This document shows, one piece after another, positions 1 to 8,327 of a DNA stretch of 64,000 nucleotides. This stretch comes from Rhizobium mongolense subsp. loessense. Its GTDB lineage: Bacteria; Pseudomonadota; Alphaproteobacteria; Rhizobiales; Rhizobiaceae. Location of the stretch: positions 1-64,000 of the forward strand of contig NZ_FMTM01000019.1 in NCBI RefSeq assembly GCF_900099775.1, written 5' to 3'. A program made the position numbers and the translations under genes. The notes under the pieces were generated by a model. It searched no databases and was not told the DNA's origin. It saw only the letters and a program-made list of their open reading frames with translations. Positions within the stretch are counted from its first letter, which is position 1. Every line of letters starts with the position of its first letter.

Positions 1-555
1 CTCCACCTTGGCGGTGTTGATGACGGCGCCGATGCCGGTGGTCACGCCGCAGCCGATGTAGCAGATCTTGTCGAAGGGGGCGTCCGCATTGACCTTGGCA
101 ACGGCGATCTCGGGCAGCACCGTGTAATTGGCAAAGGTCGAGCAGCCCATGTAGTGATGGATCTTGTCCTTGCCGATCGAAAAGCGCCACGTGCCGTCCG
201 GCATCAGGCCCTGGCCCTGGGTGGCGCGGATCGCCGTGCAGAGATTGGTCTTGCGCGACAGGCAGGACGGGCATTGACGGCATTCCGGCGTATAGAGCGG
301 AATGACGTGGTCGCCCTTCTTGACCGAGGTCACACCCGCGCCGACATCGACGACAATGCCGGCACCCTCATGGCCGAGGATGGCCGGAAACAGCCCTTCC
401 GGATCGGCGCCAGACAGGGTGAAATCGTCGGTGTGGCAGATGCCGGTCGCCTTGACCTCGACCAGAACTTCGCCGGCCCGCGGGCCCTCCAGCTGCACGG
501 TCATGATTTCCAGCGGTTTTCCTGCCTGAACGGCAACGGCGGCGCGAACGTCCAT
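1..555 (-). CDS. adhI: S-(hydroxymethyl)glutathione dehydrogenase (class III alcohol dehydrogenase), 3' end outside window
   Basis: This is the N-terminal 185 residues of a zinc-dependent class III alcohol dehydrogenase, which oxidises the formaldehyde-glutathione adduct in the cytoplasm. The catalytic-zinc region GICHTDD and GHEGAG is followed by the structural-zinc cysteine cluster (CRQCPSC and a further Cys in KTNLC). The start ATG is preceded by a good ribosome-binding site, CGAGGAGATC, a few bases upstream. The coding frame runs off the left edge of the window at the beginning of the nucleotide-binding domain (CGVTTGIGAV). The symbol adhI is the usual rhizobial name; frmA or adhC would be equivalent. 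The family call is secure; the choice of name is convention. Confidence 0.93.
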   Translation of the reverse strand, partial: MDVRAAVAVQAGKPLEIMTVQLEGPRAGEVLVEVKATGICHTDDFTLSGADPEGLFPAILGHEGAGIVVDVGAGVTSVKKGDHVIPLYTPECRQCPSCLSRKTNLCTAIRATQGQGLMPDGTWRFSIGKDKIHHYMGCSTFANYTVLPEIAVAKVNADAPFDKICYIGCGVTTGIGAVINTAKVE

Positions 556-684
556 CGTCTGATCTCCTCGTGATTTCCGGCGTAACCTTGGCATGCCGGG
601 CGGCGGCGGCTCAAGCGAAAAGGAAGTGCGGCGACGACATTGTTGCAAAATCAGCTACTTGCGACAACCAGTTTGCTTAGAGCG

Positions 685-1947
685 TCAAAAGAGCTTTTCC
701 GCCGAAAAAATAACTGCATAACCGTGAATGAGGATCGCAGCATGAAGGCCGAAGGTGACCAGCAGGCGCTCGCAGGCCTTCATCTCCACGAGCTTGTGGC
801 GTGGCTTGAGGGATCCCGCGCCAATCATGCTGAGCAGGATGAAGACGGCGAGCGCCGCAGCCAGGATGCCGCTTGAAACGCCAACCTCCCAGCCGATGAC
901 GAGAATGTAGGCCGTAACGGCAAAGCTCGCTCCGATCAGCGAGCGGGGTGTTCTGAAGATCTGCCGCAAGACCTGACCACCGTCGAACCTTTGCATTGGC
1001 AGAAGATTGAGCAGGTTAAACGCGCCGAGGATGAGCAGGAAGATCAATAGCGGGCCGCGGAATTGCTCCGACAGCAGGCCATGTGCCACAATGTTATCCC
1101 CGGCGATCAGGATGGGCACGAAGAAGGCCGAGATGCCAGGCCCCATCAGCGCACAGGTGGCAACCTCGAAATGGCTCTTGTACGGTCTGCCGCCAATCGC
1201 GATGCCGCCGAGGAGCGGCACGAAGATCATGCGCACGGATTCATGTCCGAAAGTCCTGTAGGCGGCGAGATGCCCGAGCTCGTGCAGAGCGATGACGAGG
1301 GTAAGAAATGTCGAGATCATTAGCCCGGAAGTCGTCAGTCCGAAGAATGGCCAAAGCAATAACGTCGAGAGTACAGCCAGGCCGCATTGAAAGGTGGGAT
1401 GCTCGAAATATCCCTGCGGAACCGATGCGCCGGTTTCCAGCCAACCTTCGAGCGCACGCAGCTCGCGGCGCAGCATGACATATCGGAAAAGAAGGAAGGC
1501 GAGGCCGCGGTAACGATCCGTCTGGGTAATTTCGATCTCGGCGCCGTCGGGCACGCGGCGAACGATCCTGCTTTCGTTGAAATCCCGCCAGAATGCCACA
1601 TCAAGCGTGCTGTCGTCAGCGACGCGCGAACGAAAGCCGCGTCCGCCGGCGGCCGGCAATGGCTCCAAAGTCAGCAAGCGGCGCAGAGGCGCACCGTCGC
1701 GGTCCAAATGGCTATAGATCTGCTCGACGATGCCTGTGCGGTTCTTGAGTGGCTTGCTGCTGATGACGCAATGGTGCCAGTCGGCGTCGGTGCCGGCGGG
1801 ATCGATCGCTCTCCACAGCTCCTCCGGCGGTCTCTGGAATGTTCGCGTCAGGCGAATGGTGCGCACGCCGAGTGGTATGCGCATGAGCAGCCAGAGCAGG
1901 CCAAGATTGATGAAAAGCAGCAGAGCGGCAGATTGCAGCGCCGTCAT
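685..1947 (-). CDS. SRPBCC domain fused to M50/site-2-protease-like membrane metalloprotease
   Basis: A protein of about 420 residues. One N-terminal membrane segment is followed by a soluble stretch (about residues 30-170) that reads like an SRPBCC/polyketide-cyclase-type lipid-binding fold. After this come several membrane helices carrying HELGH (residues 222-226), the zinc motif of site-2 proteases, and a distal LLPMQRFDGG with the likely third ligand Asp322. It should therefore cut substrates within or near the inner membrane. A longer reading from a TTG at 2001 is possible, but the ATG at 1947 has a better ribosome-binding site (CGGAGACACGA). It lies downstream of pccA in the same orientation after about 115 bases. 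The protease call is firm; the SRPBCC assignment is from sequence character only. Confidence 0.72.
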   Translation of the reverse strand: MTALQSAALLLFINLGLLWLLMRIPLGVRTIRLTRTFQRPPEELWRAIDPAGTDADWHHCVISSKPLKNRTGIVEQIYSHLDRDGAPLRRLLTLEPLPAAGGRGFRSRVADDSTLDVAFWRDFNESRIVRRVPDGAEIEITQTDRYRGLAFLLFRYVMLRRELRALEGWLETGASVPQGYFEHPTFQCGLAVLSTLLLWPFFGLTTSGLMISTFLTLVIALHELGHLAAYRTFGHESVRMIFVPLLGGIAIGGRPYKSHFEVATCALMGPGISAFFVPILIAGDNIVAHGLLSEQFRGPLLIFLLILGAFNLLNLLPMQRFDGGQVLRQIFRTPRSLIGASFAVTAYILVIGWEVGVSSGILAAALAVFILLSMIGAGSLKPRHKLVEMKACERLLVTFGLHAAILIHGYAVIFSAEKLF

Positions 1948-2061
1948 TCGTGTCTCCGAGGCCCCAGCCACAGGACGAAAACGCCGCATACTAGGCTGCA
2001 AGACCTTAACAAATGCGAAGTCGCGTCAGCGGTGGCGCACGCGGACCTGTGCCAATCCGGA

Positions 2062-4071
2062 TCAGGCGAATTCCAGGATCACGGCATCGACGGCGAGGCT
2101 CTCGCCAGGCTTCGCATTGATCTTGCCGACGACCAGATCGCGTTCGGCGCGCAACACGTTTTCCATCTTCATAGCTTCCACCACGGCAAGCGTTTCGCCA
2201 GCCTTTACCTCCTGGCCTTCCGCGACGGCGATCGAAATCACCAGCCCCGGCATCGGGCAAAGCAGCAGCTTCGAGGTATCCGGCGGGAGCTTGACTGGCA
2301 TCAGGCAATCGAGTTCGGCGTGGCGCGGCGTGAAGACCGTGGTGCGCACCGCAAGGCCCTGCCAATCGATGCGCATGCCGTTGAGAACCGGCCGAACCTG
2401 GGCCGTCACCGCCCGTCCGTCGATTGCCCCGTTCCAGACTGGCTCACCAGGTCGCCAATCGGTGACAACATGAAACTTTTCTCCCGCTGCTTCCATCTCC
2501 ATGTCGAACGGGATGGTCACCAGTCCAACGGCAAGCCTCACCGGCATATAGTCCGTGCCGATCTTCACGACCCATTGCTCGCGAAGTTTACCGTCCGAAG
2601 CGCGCAATCGGTCGATATGGCGTTCGCGGCGATCGGCTTCGATCAGCGCTGTAGACAGCGCTACGGCCGCAAGCAGAGCCTCTTCCCGCTGATCGGGGGC
2701 CATCGGCGCAAAGCCGTCCGGATACTCCTCCGCAATGAAACCAGTCGAAAGTCTACCCTCGCGCCAGCGCGGATGCTTCATCAATGCCGAGAGGAAGGGC
2801 AGATTATGCGCGATTCCGTCAACCACGAAGCCGTCGAGTGCCCGGCCCATGGCCTCTATCGCTGCCGAACGGTCCGGCGCCCAGGCGCAAAGCTTTGCGA
2901 TCATCGGATCGTAATACATCGAGATTTCGGCGCCCTCGAAGACGCCGGTATCGTTGCGGACGATCGTGCTACCGTGCCAGCCTTCCGCGGGCGGACGGTA
3001 ACGCGTCAGGCGGCCGATCGACGGCAGGAAGTTGCGATAAGGATCTTCGGCGTAGAGGCGGCTTTCGATCGCCCAGCCATTCAGCTTTATGTCCTTCTGG
3101 CTGAAGGGAAGCGTTTCGCCCGCGGCAACCCGGATCATCTGCTCGACGAGGTCGATCCCGGTCACCAGTTCCGTCACCGGATGCTCGACCTGCAGCCGCG
3201 TGTTCATTTCGAGGAAATAGAAATTGCGGTCGCGGTCGACGATGAATTCTACCGTTCCTGCACTCTGATAATCGACGGCCTTCGCCAGTGCGACGGACTG
3301 CTTGCCCATCGCCTGTCTGGTCTTTTCGTCGAGGAAAGGCGAGGGGGCCTCCTCGACGACCTTTTGGTTCCGCCGCTGGATCGAGCATTCGCGCTCGCCA
3401 AGATAGACGGTATTGCCGTGCGCATCGGCCAGCACCTGGATCTCGATATGGCGCGGATCGACAATGTATTTCTCGATGAAGACGCGATCGTCGCCGAAAG
3501 AACTCCTTGCCTCCGAGCGGGCACGGTCGAAACCGTCGCGGACTTCCGCCTGGTTCCACGCGATACGCATGCCCTTGCCGCCGCCGCCAGCCGAAGCCTT
3601 GATCATCACGGGATAGCCGATCTGACTGGCAATCTTCTCGGCATGCGCTGCATCCTCGATGACGCCGAGATAGCCCGGCACCGTTGAAACCTTGGCGGCA
3701 TTGGCGAACTTCTTCGATTCGATCTTGTCGCCCATCGCCCTGATGGCCTTCGGTTTCGGCCCGATGAAGACGATGCCTTCCCGTTCCAGGGCCTCGCAAA
3801 AGGAGGCCCGTTCGGAAAGGAAGCCATAGCCGGGGTGAAGAGCTTCCGCGCCGGTCTCCTTGCAGACGGCGATGATCTTTTCGGCGACGAGATAGCTCTC
3901 GGCTGCCGCCGCCGGGCCAATATGCACTGCCTCATCAGCCATCTCGACGTGAAGGGCATCGCGGTCTGCGTCCGAATAGACCGCGACCGTTGCAATACCC
4001 ATGCGGCGCGCAGTCTTGATCACGCGGCAAGCGATCTCGCCGCGGTTCGCGATCAGGATTTTCTTGAACAT
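2062..4071 (-). CDS. pccA: propionyl-CoA carboxylase, biotin-containing alpha subunit
   Basis: A 669-residue biotin-dependent carboxylase subunit. The order is the biotin carboxylase N-domain (starts MFKKILIANRGEIA), ATP-grasp with the glycine-rich loop ASAGGGGKGM, the carboxylase C-domain, a BT linker domain, and a C-terminal biotinyl domain with the attachment lysine near residue 635 in EAMKMEN. Length and the BT region fit PccA better than acetyl-CoA carboxylase AccC (about 450 residues) or pyruvate carboxylase. With PccB (not in this window) it makes methylmalonyl-CoA from propionyl-CoA. The start has a GGTGGAG ribosome-binding site. Methylcrotonyl-CoA carboxylase alpha subunit is the main alternative. 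Confidence 0.85.
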   Translation of the reverse strand: MFKKILIANRGEIACRVIKTARRMGIATVAVYSDADRDALHVEMADEAVHIGPAAAAESYLVAEKIIAVCKETGAEALHPGYGFLSERASFCEALEREGIVFIGPKPKAIRAMGDKIESKKFANAAKVSTVPGYLGVIEDAAHAEKIASQIGYPVMIKASAGGGGKGMRIAWNQAEVRDGFDRARSEARSSFGDDRVFIEKYIVDPRHIEIQVLADAHGNTVYLGERECSIQRRNQKVVEEAPSPFLDEKTRQAMGKQSVALAKAVDYQSAGTVEFIVDRDRNFYFLEMNTRLQVEHPVTELVTGIDLVEQMIRVAAGETLPFSQKDIKLNGWAIESRLYAEDPYRNFLPSIGRLTRYRPPAEGWHGSTIVRNDTGVFEGAEISMYYDPMIAKLCAWAPDRSAAIEAMGRALDGFVVDGIAHNLPFLSALMKHPRWREGRLSTGFIAEEYPDGFAPMAPDQREEALLAAVALSTALIEADRRERHIDRLRASDGKLREQWVVKIGTDYMPVRLAVGLVTIPFDMEMEAAGEKFHVVTDWRPGEPVWNGAIDGRAVTAQVRPVLNGMRIDWQGLAVRTTVFTPRHAELDCLMPVKLPPDTSKLLLCPMPGLVISIAVAEGQEVKAGETLAVVEAMKMENVLRAERDLVVGKINAKPGESLAVDAVILEFA

Positions 4072-4175
4072 GCAGACTCCACCCGAAAAATGCGTCCAGA
4101 AGTTCTACGCACAAACGCCGGGGCGCACAATCGTGCGAAATCTGACGGTGGGGAAGGGACCTGTCCTAACGCAAG

Positions 4176-4868
4176 TCACGCAACGGCTTGTTCGTCGTCC
4201 ACGATCCGCAGCCAGCGGCTGGTGCGCGGTTCGACGTAATCGCGAAGCTGGAGCGCCTGCAGGATTTCAGCCCAGCGGGGATGATTGGCGGAAGGCAGCG
4301 TTTCCGCTTCGATCCGGCACAAGACGCTGTGGGTGAGATGCGAAACCGGAATCACGCCGCCCTCGCTGATGTTCCTCAGCACGCGCATCACGAAATCGAT
4401 GTCCTGGCGGGCGATGCCCTTGCGGTTCACTGCACGCGACAGCTTGTAGCCGCCGACATCGTCGGTAATCGCAAGGCGCAGCTGATCGAGCGCAAAGGCG
4501 CGCAGCTCGTCCGGCACATGGGAGGAAATCTCCATGATGTGCAGTACGAGTTCCAGTTCGAGCGCCGAATTGATGACGCCGTCGGTCGCAAACATGCGCA
4601 TGATCCAGGCGACATTAATCTCGTCCAGCGAGCCCTGCGGATAGCTGTAGTTGACAATGAAACCGGCGAGTTCTTCCACGAAGAACGCGCTCCATTCCGG
4701 GCATTTTTCAGGACAGGAATTATTCAGCGCCAGCATTACAACGACGTCGTCGGCCCTCCGGACGCCGTGCGGAAAGCTGTGCTTGCGCAAGAGGCTGATA
4801 TCGTCGGCGGCCAGCCGATGCTTTCCCGCGATCACACATGCCGGAAAAGCGAGTCGGAATTCGCTCAT
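4176..4868 (-). CDS. conserved hypothetical protein, 230 aa
   Basis: A soluble protein of 230 residues that I do not recognise. It has no signal peptide or membrane helix, has scattered cysteines including NNSCPEKCPEW near residue 50, and a largely helical middle part. The start at 4868 has a clear ribosome-binding site (GGAGATGAAAG). It lies upstream of pccA in the same direction with about 100 bases between, so it may be separately transcribed. The coding frame is open, uses normal high-GC codons and looks like a genuine gene. No function is proposed. Confidence 0.75.
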   Translation of the reverse strand: MSEFRLAFPACVIAGKHRLAADDISLLRKHSFPHGVRRADDVVVMLALNNSCPEKCPEWSAFFVEELAGFIVNYSYPQGSLDEINVAWIMRMFATDGVINSALELELVLHIMEISSHVPDELRAFALDQLRLAITDDVGGYKLSRAVNRKGIARQDIDFVMRVLRNISEGGVIPVSHLTHSVLCRIEAETLPSANHPRWAEILQALQLRDYVEPRTSRWLRIVDDEQAVA

Positions 4869-4953
4869 CTTTCATCTCCAGACTTCTTCATGAAGCCGGA
4901 AATGATTTTAGCCCAGCGGAATTGAAGAACCCTCAACGACAAGGGTTAATCGA

Positions 4954-5892
4954 CTACGCAGGTGTTTCCGATGATTTTAGCGATCTTGACTGAACGCGTT
5001 CGCGCCAGATGATGAAGAGGCCGGACGCGACGATGATGAAAATGCCGATCCATTTGGAAAAATTGGGAAAATCGTTGAACAGCGCGTATCCGAGCACGGT
5101 CGCCGAAATGATCTCGAAATATTGGAACGGGGCAAGCAGCGACAGCGGCGCAAGGCGGAATGCCCTGACGACCAGCATATGCGCATAACCGGAGATGGTG
5201 CCGAGGACGAGCAGCAGGGCGAGGCCCAATATCGACGAGGGAAGCGACATTTCGAAATCGGGCATTGCCAGCGCATCTCCGCCCAGGAGCGCAGCCCCCA
5301 TGAAGAGGGTTCCACCGATTCCGGCCAAGGTCTGCATCGTTAACGGCGAATCGGCTTCACCAATTGCCCGGTTGAGGAAGAGATAGAGAGAGAAAAGGAA
5401 GGCACAAACCACTGGCAGCAGCGCCTTCAGGCCGAAGATTTCGTAGCTCGGCTGGATGACGATCATCGCGCCTGCGAAGCCGACGACGATCGCCGCCCAC
5501 CGCCGCCAACCGACCTTGTCGCCGAGGAAGAGGGCCGAAAGAGCCGTCAGCATGAATGGTTCCACGAAATAGATCGCGAAGACATCCGCGAGCGGCATGT
5601 ATTTGACCGCGACGAAGAAGAGCAGGCTGGCTGCGCCATGCAAGACGCCCCGCAGCAGGTTCATCCATGGCCGCTTTGCCGAAAGCGCCTTCCAGCGGAA
5701 GACGGCAAGCAGGATAGGAAGCGTGCAGGCTACCTGAACGAAGAAGCGATAGAATGTCACCTGCCCCGGTGACATCGCCTCGAAGGTCGCCATGTATTTG
5801 GCGATCGCGTCCATGGCGGGCAGAACGACCATGGCGCCGGCCATGATGAGCATGCCTTGAAGCGGATTTTGCGGAGATTGTTCTTGGGACAT
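4954..5892 (-). CDS. EamA/DMT family drug-metabolite transporter
   Basis: An inner-membrane protein of 312 residues with about ten hydrophobic segments, arranged as two EamA repeats typical of the drug/metabolite transporter superfamily. The first repeat begins with MLIMAGAMVVLPAMDA, and the second contains YLFLNRAIGEAD followed by paired helices. Substrate cannot be told from sequence. The chosen start is MSQEQSP at 5892. An in-frame ATG nine codons further upstream is possible, and neither start has a strong ribosome-binding site. The gene lies 59 bases downstream of lipB in the same direction. Confidence 0.8.
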   Translation of the reverse strand: MSQEQSPQNPLQGMLIMAGAMVVLPAMDAIAKYMATFEAMSPGQVTFYRFFVQVACTLPILLAVFRWKALSAKRPWMNLLRGVLHGAASLLFFVAVKYMPLADVFAIYFVEPFMLTALSALFLGDKVGWRRWAAIVVGFAGAMIVIQPSYEIFGLKALLPVVCAFLFSLYLFLNRAIGEADSPLTMQTLAGIGGTLFMGAALLGGDALAMPDFEMSLPSSILGLALLLVLGTISGYAHMLVVRAFRLAPLSLLAPFQYFEIISATVLGYALFNDFPNFSKWIGIFIIVASGLFIIWRERVQSRSLKSSETPA

Positions 5893-5951
5893 GGTGCAGG
5901 CTTTCGGGAACGAAGCCATCAACCACAGGAATGCATGGCGATCAATATCGC

Positions 5952-6665
5952 CTAGCGCTCGCCCACCGTTTTGCCGAAGACCGATTCGAAGGCTTCCCGC
6001 AGGCGGATATCCACATCCGCCATCATTACCGGCAGGCCGAGATCGACAAGGCTGGTCACGCCGTAGGCAGAAATCCCGCAGGGTACGATACCGGTAAAAT
6101 GGTCGAGGTCGGGATCGACATTGAGCGACAAGCCATGAAACGTCACCCATCTGCGGAGCCTGATGCCGAGCGCAGCAATCTTGTCCTCGCTCATGCTGCC
6201 GTCGGGAAGAAGCGGTTTCTCCGGCCGTCTCACCCAGACGCCGACGCGGTCCTCGCGCCGCTCGCCGCGTATATTCATCGAACCGAGCGTAAGGATCACC
6301 ACTTCTTCAAGCGCCGCGACAAAGGCGCGTACATCCTGCCGCCGGCGTTTGAGATCAAGCATCACATAGGCAACGCGCTGGCCGGGGCCATGATAAGTGT
6401 ATTCGCCGCCGCGGCCGGTCGCAAAAACCGGAAAGCGGTCCGGCTGCACAAGGTCCTTCGCATTGGCGCTGGTGCCTGCCGTATAGAGGGGCGGATGCTC
6501 GACGAGCCAGACAAGCTCGTCGCCGCCCTCGGCGATCACGGCCACCTCGCGCTCCATCGTCTCGACGGCTTCGCTATAAGCAATGAGACGATCGGCGATG
6601 CGCCAACGAACCGGCTTTGAGCCTTCAAGCGGAAACATCGACAATTGCAGATCGGTGCGCAGCAT
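5952..6665 (-). CDS. lipB: octanoyl-[acyl carrier protein]:protein N-octanoyltransferase
   Basis: A LipB of 237 residues that transfers octanoate from acyl-ACP to the lipoyl domains of enzymes such as pyruvate dehydrogenase, the first step of lipoate synthesis in the cytoplasm. Diagnostic motifs are RGGEYTYHGPGQ, the lysine in KIAALGIR and the acyl-carrying cysteine in IVPCGI. The start at 6665 is supported by an AAGGAAG ribosome-binding site; a longer in-frame reading to 6830 would run up to the tRNA gene and is rejected. The EamA transporter follows in the same direction. Confidence 0.93.
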   Translation of the reverse strand: MLRTDLQLSMFPLEGSKPVRWRIADRLIAYSEAVETMEREVAVIAEGGDELVWLVEHPPLYTAGTSANAKDLVQPDRFPVFATGRGGEYTYHGPGQRVAYVMLDLKRRRQDVRAFVAALEEVVILTLGSMNIRGERREDRVGVWVRRPEKPLLPDGSMSEDKIAALGIRLRRWVTFHGLSLNVDPDLDHFTGIVPCGISAYGVTSLVDLGLPVMMADVDIRLREAFESVFGKTVGER

Positions 6666-6775
6666 AGACTTCCTTTGCCGCACGGCGATCATAGGCGGCA
6701 GATCGCCTATATGGCCCCGTTTGACGGGCAATTCAAATGCTGTGATTTTGTTTTGCAAAAATCTGCCATATCGCC

Positions 6776-6804
6776 CTTGTGCACCCCAAATGCTTTTGCT
6801 ACAT
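6776..6804 (+). promoter_or_regulatory. probable promoter of tRNA-Leu
   Basis: The hexamers CTTGTG and CTACAT are separated by 17 bases and end about 36 bases before the tRNA. Each matches five of six positions of the rhizobial housekeeping promoter (CTTGAC-N17-CTATAT), which is an established consensus for S. meliloti. Assignment is by pattern only. Confidence 0.5.
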
Positions 6805-6840
6805 GCTGCCCCGCCGACGCAAATCGGCACCTACCACGAT

Positions 6841-6925
6841 GCGGTCGTGGCGGAATTGGTAGACGCGCAGCGTTGAGGTCGCTGTGGGGCAACCCGTGGA
6901 AGTTCGAGTCTTCTCGACCGCACCA
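6841..6925 (+). tRNA. tRNA-Leu (anticodon GAG)
   Basis: An 85-base class II tRNA. The acceptor stem GCGGTCG pairs with CGACCGC, followed by discriminator A and an encoded CCA at 6923-6925. The anticodon stem CAGCG/CGCTG encloses the loop TTGAGGT, giving the anticodon GAG at 6875-6877. A long variable arm and the TTCGAGTC T-loop are present. The gene is flanked by a promoter-like pair upstream and a terminator immediately downstream, so it is a single-gene unit. Confidence 0.96.
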
Positions 6926-6946
6926 TTCTCTTCCAGAGAATTTTTT
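6926..6946 (+). terminator. Rho-independent terminator of tRNA-Leu
   Basis: Directly after the CCA end, TTCTCT and AGAGAA form a six-base-pair stem with a three-base loop, followed by six Ts. Confidence 0.75.
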
Positions 6947-7028
6947 AGAACGTCCCCTCTCGCGGGCGACCCGAGAAATGGGCCGGTTTCCGGTCCCTTT
7001 TTTCGATTGGCCTTGATTCTCAGGGACT

Positions 7029-7526
7029 TCAATCCTCGTCCGATAGATGCGAATCAACACCGATCGTTTCCAGCCGGTTGCGGATATGGTGGACGCCATC
7101 GACTGAAAGGGCACCAAGTTCGACCTTCCGGGCCATTCCGATGGTCTCGACCGCGCCTTCCAGCGTTACCGTATGGCCGTCGGCATGAACATCGATGCTG
7201 TCGAGGTTCAGATCGGGGATGTTTTCCAGGTTCTCAGTCACGCGCGCTTCGAGGTCATCGCTTTCGTCGCGATTGATCGTATCGGCCCTGAGCGAATCCT
7301 TGAGCCGGTTTTCATTTCCGTCTTCGTCCGTGCCGTCGACGCGAAAGCCGCTGTTAGGATCGCGGTCGAAGTTTGCGGGCGTTTCGCCATAGGGACGATT
7401 TTTCGGTTCAGGCGATCGCGCACCTGCTTCGTCGGAGTAGGGCCAGCCATCGTCAAGATTGCGTTCTTCGTAATCGCGATAATCGTCTTCGCGCGAAAAT
7501 GTGGTCTTGTCGTTCTTCTTTGGCAT
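7029..7526 (-). CDS. BON domain protein
   Basis: A soluble protein of about 165 residues. The N-terminal half is highly charged and probably disordered (KNDKTTFSREDDYRDYEE and following). The C-terminal part (about residue 95 onward) is a BON domain, seen in VTLEGAVETIGMARKVE, a fold found in OsmY-like and lipid-binding proteins. Two starts six bases apart are possible; the second ATG at 7526 has the better spacing to GAGGGAG. There is no evident signal peptide, so it is probably cytoplasmic, unlike OsmY. It stands alone on the minus strand, downstream of the deformylase-like gene. Confidence 0.75.
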   Translation of the reverse strand: MPKKNDKTTFSREDDYRDYEERNLDDGWPYSDEAGARSPEPKNRPYGETPANFDRDPNSGFRVDGTDEDGNENRLKDSLRADTINRDESDDLEARVTENLENIPDLNLDSIDVHADGHTVTLEGAVETIGMARKVELGALSVDGVHHIRNRLETIGVDSHLSDED

Positions 7527-7600
7527 CGTCATTCTCCCTCAGGTGTTACCTTGATCGAAGAACGCCCGGGGTCCGGAATGGTTCGCCAAAGTTTCCTGAA

Positions 7601-8095
7601 TCACAGCGTCGCTTTTTCCCATTTCCGGATCAGGCGGTCGCGCTTCAGCTTCGACACGCGCTGAAGCCAGAAAATTCCGTCAAGCTGGTCGACTTCGTGC
7701 TGAATGCAAATTGCCAGGAAACCATCGGCATGCTCTTCATGCTGGACACCGTTGATGTCCTGGTAGCGGAAACGGACTGCGCGGGGTCTCGTCACCTCGT
7801 CGCTCACGCCCGGCATCGACACGCTTCCTTCCGTCTGGCGCACGAGTTCATCCGAAACCGAAATGATATCAGGATTGATCAAGATCCGAACCCCGTCCGC
7901 CTTGTTGAGCTCAATCACGACCACCCGCAGGAAGACGCCGACATGGGCGGCCGTGATGCCGACGCCGGGTGCGACGCGCATCGTCTCCAAGAGATCGTCA
8001 GCAAGCTGACGCAGTGCCGAATCGAAGACCCTCACCGGTTCGCAGACTGTCTTCAGGCCGGTATGCGGATAGCGAAGAATGGGGCGAATGGCCAT
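7601..8095 (-). CDS. peptide deformylase-like protein lacking metal ligands
   Basis: A 164-residue protein with the overall length and order of peptide deformylase, but with all three signature motifs altered. Motif 1 reads GVGITAAH (His51 where the family has Gln). Motif 2 reads EGSVS instead of EGCLS, so the metal-binding cysteine is Ser91. Motif 3 reads HEVDQL instead of HExDH, keeping His133 and Glu134 but with Gln137 for the last metal ligand. I checked these codons directly. Removal of N-formyl groups by the usual Fe(II)/Zn chemistry is therefore unlikely. The start MAIRPILRYP at 8095 fits the family start; an upstream in-frame ATG at 8152 is less likely. Confidence 0.85.
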   Translation of the reverse strand: MAIRPILRYPHTGLKTVCEPVRVFDSALRQLADDLLETMRVAPGVGITAAHVGVFLRVVVIELNKADGVRILINPDIISVSDELVRQTEGSVSMPGVSDEVTRPRAVRFRYQDINGVQHEEHADGFLAICIQHEVDQLDGIFWLQRVSKLKRDRLIRKWEKATL

Positions 8096-8327
8096 CGGCG
8101 GCGGTCCTTTTTTGCTGGCGCGGAAACTATCGGCAAGTCGGCGCATTGTCATCTGCGCGACGCTTTGGCGCTAGACGGCACCGAGCATTTCGGTTAGCAG
8201 GAGCTGGAATTCGGGCGGGCCGAGAGGGCAGGCGGAATTCGTTTATCCGCTTGTTGACAATGCTTTTTCAGCCGCCATTCTCGAATGCGGCGCGACAGTC
8301 ATTAATCTTGGAATGCGAGGACGGCAG

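Noticed and set aside
1387..3687. Very long plus-strand open frame (766 codons)
   Set aside because: It is antisense to pccA and the M50 gene, has no recognisable motif and arises from high-GC codon bias.
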